Positions 20,291 through 23,872 of a stretch of DNA of 23,872 nucleotides are shown piece after piece; position 1 is the first letter of the stretch, and each line of letters opens with the position of its first letter. The notes under the pieces were generated by a model. The model was not told the origin of the DNA. It ran no database searches and saw nothing but the letters and a program-made list of their open reading frames with translations. Origin of the DNA: JAZGDL01 sp036477795 (GTDB lineage: Bacteria; Planctomycetota; Phycisphaerae; UBA1845); contig JAZGDL010000261.1 in the NCBI GenBank assembly GCA_036477795.1, positions 1-23,872 of the forward strand, read 5' to 3'. The translations under genes and the position numbers were made by a program.

Positions 20291-22009
20291 ATGGATTGGC
20301 TGTCGCTGTTCTTGTTGGCGTTGTTGCTGGCCGTGGCCTACATGCAGGTCCTGCAGGGGGTGATAAGCGCGCTCATCATGTGCGTTCTGACACTGCTGTG
20401 CACCGTGATTTGCTTTGCCACCTACGAGTATGTAGCCCTTTCGTTTCTGGTTGGACCGTTGGGTGATCTGTCGATACCGGTCGCTTTTGTGGCCACCTTT
20501 GCCGTTCCGTTGATCGTTTTGCGTGTGGCCATGGACGCCCTGATCTCGCGGGCCACGCTGATTCCGGTTCTGATCGATCGAGCGTGTGCGGCCCCGCTGA
20601 GTCTGGTAACCGCCTACGTCACAACCGGGATGCTGGCGGTGGCCATTCAGATGCTGCCGTTCGGCGGGTCGTTTCTGGGGCATGCCGGCATCGACCAGGA
20701 AACCGGCGATGAGAACACTCTCTGGCTGAACCCCGATCGCTTCGCGGTGGGCGTTGCCTCGATGATGTCCAACGGTCTGTTCAGCGGCAAGAGCAGGCTC
20801 TCCGACGAGCATCCCGACCTGGTGCAGGAGATCATCTGGGCACAGGCCTCTCCACACGAACTGCGGCATGTGGTGCCGCCCGGTTCGATCCGGGTTGTGA
20901 AAGTCGAGCAGCGGGACTACATCTTCGACAAGACGGTGGGGAAGGGTCGTCGTGGCCGGCGTTCGGGGACACCGGCCTCCTATGATCCGCAACCACCCCC
21001 GGACGGCAAGCAATGGTATCTTGTCAGACTGGCGTTGAAGCGTGAAGCCCACGACGAGGACCAGCGGCATCGCTTCTGCCGCCGGCAGATTCGCCTGGTC
21101 GGTTCCGAGCGTCCGGGCGGTAAACTCGTGAACTTCGCACCGGTGGCCATCAACGACAACGACACGCCGAGACGCGCGGTCAGAATCACCGACGACAAGG
21201 TTTACACTCCCAGCGATGGCAGTGAGGTGGATTTCGTCTTCGAACTTCCAGTGGACGCGGAGCCCGGTTTCATCGAGTACATGATTGGGGCCCGGGCCGA
21301 TCTGGGAGGGCACCGGCCCGAATCGGATATTTCCCCGACCGAGCCGGCGGCTCTCGGGAACCAAGGCCGCGACGCGACCGTCTCTGGGGGCCGCGATTCC
21401 AGTAGTAGCGGTCGGTCCGGCAGGAGCGGTCGAGGTGACCGAGTTTCCGGCGTTCGCAGCACGCTTAGCTCCCATTTCGGCGACTCCCTCCCCATGGTCA
21501 TGAGCAGTTTTCAGGATTTCGACCTGGAGATGAATCGCGGAGCCCTTGTCGGCGGACACGTCTATGGCAATGTGGCCGACCAGGGCGGCGGCTCACGAAG
21601 TCTCTCCCGATTCGAGGTCCCCTCGGACAAGCGGTTGTTCCACCTCGAGGTGGAGCAACTCCGGGCCAGGAGCATGTACGGTAAGGCCCTCAATGTGACG
21701 GTCACCACCGTGCAGAACTACCGATTGCGAGACGACGCCGGCCGGTCCTACACCGTGGTCGGGCAATATGTGGTCGCGCCGGTGAGCGGCCGGGAGGTGA
21801 TCGAAATCCAGTACTTCCCCGACGCGGTGGCGGCGGCTGGTCGGGGCGGCATCCGGGCGTGGGCGCGGATCAAACGGCGAGACTTGCAGGCAGCGGGCAA
21901 CCGATTGGTGTATCTGTTCCTGGTGGAGCCAGGCGCCTATATCACCGAGTTCACCACCGGACGTCGGCCGACCGATCTGCGGGACCTGAACCTGGTGGCG
22001 CCGAACTGA
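20291..22009 (+). CDS. CvpA-like membrane protein with large extracytoplasmic/soluble domain
   Basis: A 572-residue protein. Residues 1-120 contain about four hydrophobic helices beginning MDWLSLFLLALLLAVAYMQV, a start and layout like CvpA (colicin V production) family proteins. The remaining 450 residues are soluble and largely beta-rich, with two similar-looking segments (WYLVRLALKREAHDEDQRHR, about 243; FHLEVEQLRARSMYGKALNV, about 452) separated by a Gly/Ser/Arg-rich, probably flexible linker (about 357-392). ATG 20291 has GTGAGGTG seven bases upstream. It forms a two-gene unit with the pseudo-ATPase gene. CvpA-like is a weak assignment based on the N-terminus only; the large domain matches nothing I recognise. 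It may form a membrane complex with its partner. Confidence 0.75.
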   Translation: MDWLSLFLLALLLAVAYMQVLQGVISALIMCVLTLLCTVICFATYEYVALSFLVGPLGDLSIPVAFVATFAVPLIVLRVAMDALISRATLIPVLIDRACAAPLSLVTAYVTTGMLAVAIQMLPFGGSFLGHAGIDQETGDENTLWLNPDRFAVGVASMMSNGLFSGKSRLSDEHPDLVQEIIWAQASPHELRHVVPPGSIRVVKVEQRDYIFDKTVGKGRRGRRSGTPASYDPQPPPDGKQWYLVRLALKREAHDEDQRHRFCRRQIRLVGSERPGGKLVNFAPVAINDNDTPRRAVRITDDKVYTPSDGSEVDFVFELPVDAEPGFIEYMIGARADLGGHRPESDISPTEPAALGNQGRDATVSGGRDSSSSGRSGRSGRGDRVSGVRSTLSSHFGDSLPMVMSSFQDFDLEMNRGALVGGHVYGNVADQGGGSRSLSRFEVPSDKRLFHLEVEQLRARSMYGKALNVTVTTVQNYRLRDDAGRSYTVVGQYVVAPVSGREVIEIQYFPDAVAAAGRGGIRAWARIKRRDLQAAGNRLVYLFLVEPGAYITEFTTGRRPTDLRDLNLVAPN

Positions 22010-22079
22010 ATACAACGATCCGCCGTTGCAATGCTTCACGGCGGGCAGGTTGCAATCGGTTCAGAGGGTCTCACAAAGA

Positions 22080-22117
22080 CCGCTCCCTTACGGTCGCGGT
22101 TCTGAGCGCGCGGGGTT
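22080..22117. repeat. 38-bp direct repeat (left)
   Basis: CCGCTCCCTTACGGTCGCGG followed by TTCTGAGCGCGCGGGGTT. It matches 22197-22234 at 37 of 38 positions. The composite element begins immediately after it. Confidence 0.9.
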
Positions 22118-22187
22118 GTGCTGGTGCGAGAATCCTTTCTCGCACCCATACGTGGGACCGAGAAGGGCTTTTAATAAGGGTCCAGCG
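22118..22187 (-). repeat. Composite palindromic element, copy 3 (inverted, short)
   Basis: Read on the minus strand it starts CGCTGGACCC, contains a broken CCTTCTCGGTCCC arm, and ends with the hairpin GGTGCGAGAA-AGGA-TTCTCGCACC and AGCAC. The end words match the elements at 5356 and 23258. Confidence 0.85.
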
Positions 22188-22196
22188 TGGGTGGGG

Positions 22197-22234
22197 CCGC
22201 TCCCTTACGGTCGCGGTTCTGACCGCGCGGGGTT
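22197..22234. repeat. 38-bp direct repeat (right)
   Basis: The second copy of 22080-22117 (one mismatch). Nine bases separate it from the composite element. Confidence 0.9.
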
Positions 22235-22254
22235 TTGTTACAGGTCCTCAATAG

Positions 22255-22449
22255 TCAATTGGTGTGGATGTTCCCCGGCCGTACGTCCACGTCGGCCGGC
22301 GAGCTGTCGTGTTCCGTGGGCAACAGGCCCAGGCCGGTGAGCTGCCGCATGTAGTCGGCCAGGTCCCGCTCGGAGAATTCCGCGAGAAAATCTCGCGTGG
22401 CGGAACGGTTGACGGACGAGATTCTGTCGATGAGCTCACGCTTGGTCAT
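22255..22449 (-). CDS. Small conserved-looking hypothetical protein
   Basis: A 64-residue, highly charged, helical protein: MTKRELIDRISSVNRSATRD then FLAEFSERDLADYMRQL, ending in an acidic, polar tail. It has no signal peptide, membrane segment or metal motif. GGAAG lies about nine bases before ATG 22449 on the minus strand. The ordered amphipathic helices and normal codon use argue that it is real. I do not recognise a characterised family. It is divergent from the zinc-ribbon gene and stands alone. Confidence 0.6.
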   Translation of the reverse strand: MTKRELIDRISSVNRSATRDFLAEFSERDLADYMRQLTGLGLLPTEHDSSPADVDVRPGNIHTN

Positions 22450-22548
22450 GGTTCGGCTTCCGTGCTGCGAAGCTGATGGCGGTCCACGGGCAACAATGTA
22501 TCGGCTGCAACACCGTGCGACCTTGAGCGATGCGCGGGATGCTTGAAG

Positions 22549-22575
22549 TTGACCGGCGCGAAGAGCGGGTATAGT
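22549..22575 (+). promoter_or_regulatory. Probable promoter of the zinc-ribbon membrane protein, leaderless geometry
   Basis: TTGACC (22549-22554) and TATAGT (22570-22575) with a short 15-bp spacer. The -10 ends eight bases before the ATG at 22584 and there is no Shine-Dalgarno, so the transcript is likely leaderless. Confidence 0.55.
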
Positions 22576-22583
22576 TTCTATTT

Positions 22584-23147
22584 ATGGTCCTGCAGTTTCT
22601 GTGTCCGAGTTGTGGGCACCCCATCGAGATCGACGATGAGTGGGCTTCGCAAAGCGTGGCCTGCCCCTACTGCAAGAACACCGTCACGGCACCGGCGGAG
22701 TCGACCTACCAGCCGCCTTCAAGCGTACCAGCCGCCCGAGTGCTGGATCAGTATGCCGCGGATGTGCCAGAGGCTCCGCCGGTCGACCGAACGCGGGGCA
22801 ACCTGGTGGCGCTGGTGGCGCTGGGGTTGAGCTGCTTGTCGCTTGTTTCTTTTCTGGCCTTCATGATGGTCGCGGGCCCCAGAGTTGAGGAGATCGTCGG
22901 ACCGGAGGGAACGTCGCAGGAGCTCCAGGAGTACCTGAACGAGCAGATTCAGCAGGGGGACTTGCCGCCATGGTTTCGCCGGGCCATGCTGATGTTCTTC
23001 GCCGGCACGGCGTGTTGGGTGGGTGGTCTGATCTGTGCGATCGTGGGGGTTCAGAGGCGTTTTCGACGCCGCTTGGCGTTCGCCGCCTTCGGCCTGCTCA
23101 CCCTTGTTCCGTTTTTCTTCTGCTCGGGATTGATTCTGGGTCCCTAG
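22584..23147 (+). CDS. Zinc-ribbon membrane protein
   Basis: A 187-residue protein. Residues 6-31 are a zinc ribbon, CPSCGH and CPYCKN, a form very common at the N-terminus of planctomycete membrane proteins. A Pro/Ala-rich linker (about 37-70) follows, then two to three hydrophobic helices (about 73-97, 138-157 and 163-185), consistent with a DUF4190-like arrangement. Between the helices is an acidic, soluble stretch with GTSQELQEYLNEQIQQGDLP. The ribbon would face the cytoplasm. ATG 22584 follows a promoter-like sequence. It stands alone between small-ORF and repeat regions. Function unknown. Confidence 0.8.
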   Translation: MVLQFLCPSCGHPIEIDDEWASQSVACPYCKNTVTAPAESTYQPPSSVPAARVLDQYAADVPEAPPVDRTRGNLVALVALGLSCLSLVSFLAFMMVAGPRVEEIVGPEGTSQELQEYLNEQIQQGDLPPWFRRAMLMFFAGTACWVGGLICAIVGVQRRFRRRLAFAAFGLLTLVPFFFCSGLILGP

Positions 23148-23173
23148 GCCTACAGGGGCCGAAGATTTATGCT

Positions 23174-23236
23174 GTAGCACCACCCCTTGTGGGTGGCGCA
23201 CCCTCGCGCTGCGCCACCCACAAGGGGTGGCGCTAC
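23174..23236. repeat. Long inverted repeat (27-bp arms)
   Basis: The arm beginning GTAGCACCACCCCTTGTGGG (23174-23200) pairs with its near-perfect reverse complement at 23210-23236 (one G-T type mismatch) around a 9-bp loop. It follows the zinc-ribbon gene by 26 bp but lacks a T-run, so it is more likely a dispersed palindrome than an intrinsic terminator. Confidence 0.8.
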
Positions 23237-23257
23237 CTTGGGGAGTCCCGCAGGCGA

Positions 23258-23420
23258 CGCTGGACCGAGAATCCCTTCTCGGTCCCCCCTCCTGGCGGTG
23301 TGGGACAGGCTTTCCAGCCTGTCATTTGACCGGCTGGAAAGCCTGCCCCACATATGGGTGCGAGAAAGGATTCTCGCACCAGCACTTATGGGTGCGAGAA
23401 AGGATTCTCGCACCAGCACT
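23258..23420. repeat. Composite palindromic element, copy 2
   Basis: It starts CGCTGGACCGAGAATCCC as at 5356. The middle is replaced by another inverted repeat, TGTGGGACAGGCTTTCCAGC ... GGCTGGAAAGCCTGCCCCAC (23299-23352). It ends with two copies of the GGTGCGAGAA-AGGA-TTCTCGCACC hairpin. The swap of the middle part between copies shows modular assembly. Confidence 0.85.
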
Positions 23421-23495
23421 TTGCAAGGATTCTCGCACCAGCACTTTGCAAGGATTCTCGCACCAGCACTTTGCAGGGATTCTCGCAGCAGCAGC
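23353..23495. repeat. Tandem array: 34-bp units, then 25-bp units lacking one hairpin arm
   Basis: Two identical 34-bp units (23353-23386, 23387-23420) carry the whole hairpin plus AGCACT. They are followed by 25-bp units (23421-23445, 23446-23470, and a diverged one to 23495) that keep AAGGATTCTCGCACCAGCAC but have TTGC in place of the left arm. The array is thus derived from the end of the composite element. Confidence 0.95.
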
Positions 23496-23571
23496 GCCTG
23501 AGCCGGCCTTGGGGGTCCGCCAGGCGATTTCATGGCGCCATAGACCTCCCGAAAAAAATCGAGACTTGCGG

Positions 23572-23600
23572 TTGACAGTTTCTGTCGATGGGGTTAATGT
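23572..23600 (+). promoter_or_regulatory. Strong sigma-70-type promoter, probably for an rRNA operon
   Basis: A perfect TTGACA (23572-23577), a 17-bp spacer and TAATGT (23595-23600). It lies 57 bp before a boxA sequence and no protein start follows in the remaining 270 bp, which fits an rRNA leader. Confidence 0.6.
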
Positions 23601-23656
23601 ACGCGAGTTGCTGGACTGGGTGGTTGGAGTTTGCCCGTTCGGCGTTGATGTTTGGC

Positions 23657-23668
23657 TGCTCTTTGACA
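23657..23668 (+). promoter_or_regulatory. boxA antitermination site of an rRNA leader
   Basis: TGCTCTTTGACA matches the bacterial rrn boxA consensus TGCTCTTTAACA at 11 of 12 positions and is followed by AGTGAAC, as in many 16S leaders. NusB/S10 would bind here on the RNA. The rRNA gene itself must start beyond the window. Confidence 0.65.
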
Positions 23669-23872
23669 AGTGAACAGGATTGTTGTCGTGGGAATGTGGG
23701 GCGGTATCGGCCTGTAGCGTGGAGCGGGTTTTTTGGCTTCTCCGGACCGGTGTCCGCCTGTGATACCGCTCGTCTTTCGAGATGAGTTTGGTGTACGACG
23801 GAAACGTGGTCGTATCGATCGCGTGTTCGTCAACTTACATTTCCACACGCGCTAGTGGAGATTAGTAAGCCT
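23669..23872 (+). ncRNA. Probable rRNA operon leader transcript (continues past the window)
   Basis: About 200 bp without a supported ORF, downstream of promoter and boxA. It contains small hairpins such as TACGAC-N9-GTCGTA (about 23792-23812). The left half of the pre-rRNA processing stem is expected here. Whether 16S or 23S follows cannot be seen; many planctomycetes have unlinked rRNA genes. Confidence 0.45.

Noticed and set aside
20243..21559. Minus-strand ORF of 438 aa opposite the CvpA-like gene
   Set aside because: The plus-strand frame has membrane helices, a good ribosome binding site and operon spacing; the minus frame is His/Gly/Arg-rich without structure.
23174..23236. Terminator of the zinc-ribbon gene
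   Set aside because: A very strong hairpin in a suitable place, but no T-run follows; a terminator role is possible but not shown.
23353..23495. CRISPR-like array
   Set aside because: The units follow one another without unique spacers, and the period changes from 34 to 25 bp by loss of one hairpin arm. No cas gene is near.
1..23872. tRNA genes
   Set aside because: I saw no cloverleaf-like sequence with T-loop and anticodon arm in the intergenic gaps; short repeats account for the palindromes there.

Overview
The window looks like chromosomal DNA of a GC-rich planctomycete, most likely of the Phycisphaerae type. The pointers are an IPTLxxWG-type C-terminal sorting signal, a pair of bactofilins, a CvpA-like membrane protein paired with a GspE/PilB-like protein, and intergenic regions packed with several unrelated families of palindromic repeats. 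The assignment is inference from gene content and style; there is no rRNA gene in the window to confirm it, although the last 300 bases look like the leader of an rRNA operon.

Layout. (1) 1-2070, plus strand: the 3' part of a sialic-acid-type synthase gene (neuB) overlapping a UDP-GlcNAc 2-epimerase gene (neuC), for nonulosonate sugars on the cell surface. (2) 2176-3063, plus: an HDOD regulatory protein, convergent with recG. (3) 3211-8304, minus: recG, a LysM lipoprotein, a GT2 glycosyltransferase, two bactofilins (one with a zinc ribbon) and a DUF6941-like protein; the bactofilin-bactofilin-glycosyltransferase block is tightly spaced and probably one envelope/cytoskeleton operon. (4) 8590-9753, plus: sucC, with no sucD beside it. 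(5) 10061-12800: an accessory patch with an exported IPTL-CTERM protein, an MntA/HepT (MNT-HEPN) toxin-antitoxin pair, a stray duplicate of the IPTL-CTERM coding end, an RHH antitoxin without its toxin, and many repeats. (6) 12792-13820: a D-arginine-dehydrogenase-like flavoprotein, preceded by a small Arg-rich ORF. (7) 14113-18412: a DPP-IV-like lipoprotein peptidase divergent from a DinG-type helicase. (8) 18601-22009: a membrane-anchored GspE/PilB homologue whose ATPase residues are gone, followed by a CvpA-like membrane protein. (9) 22255-23147: two small proteins. (10) 23148-23872: dense palindromes and a tandem array, then a strong promoter and a boxA, as expected just upstream of an rRNA gene.

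The most unusual feature is how the repeats sit. Several elements are bounded by direct repeats of 18, 38, 51 or 93 bp, and in three cases the repeated segment is the 3' end of the adjacent gene including its stop codon (recG, the LysM gene, the IPTL-CTERM gene). In the last case the DNA between the two copies carries a complete MntA/HepT module. Other repeats begin inside or right at a stop codon (dinG, sucC, the RHH antitoxin), and one palindrome lies in frame inside neuC. The second candidate for an undescribed system is the pseudo-ATPase/CvpA-like pair at 18601-22009.
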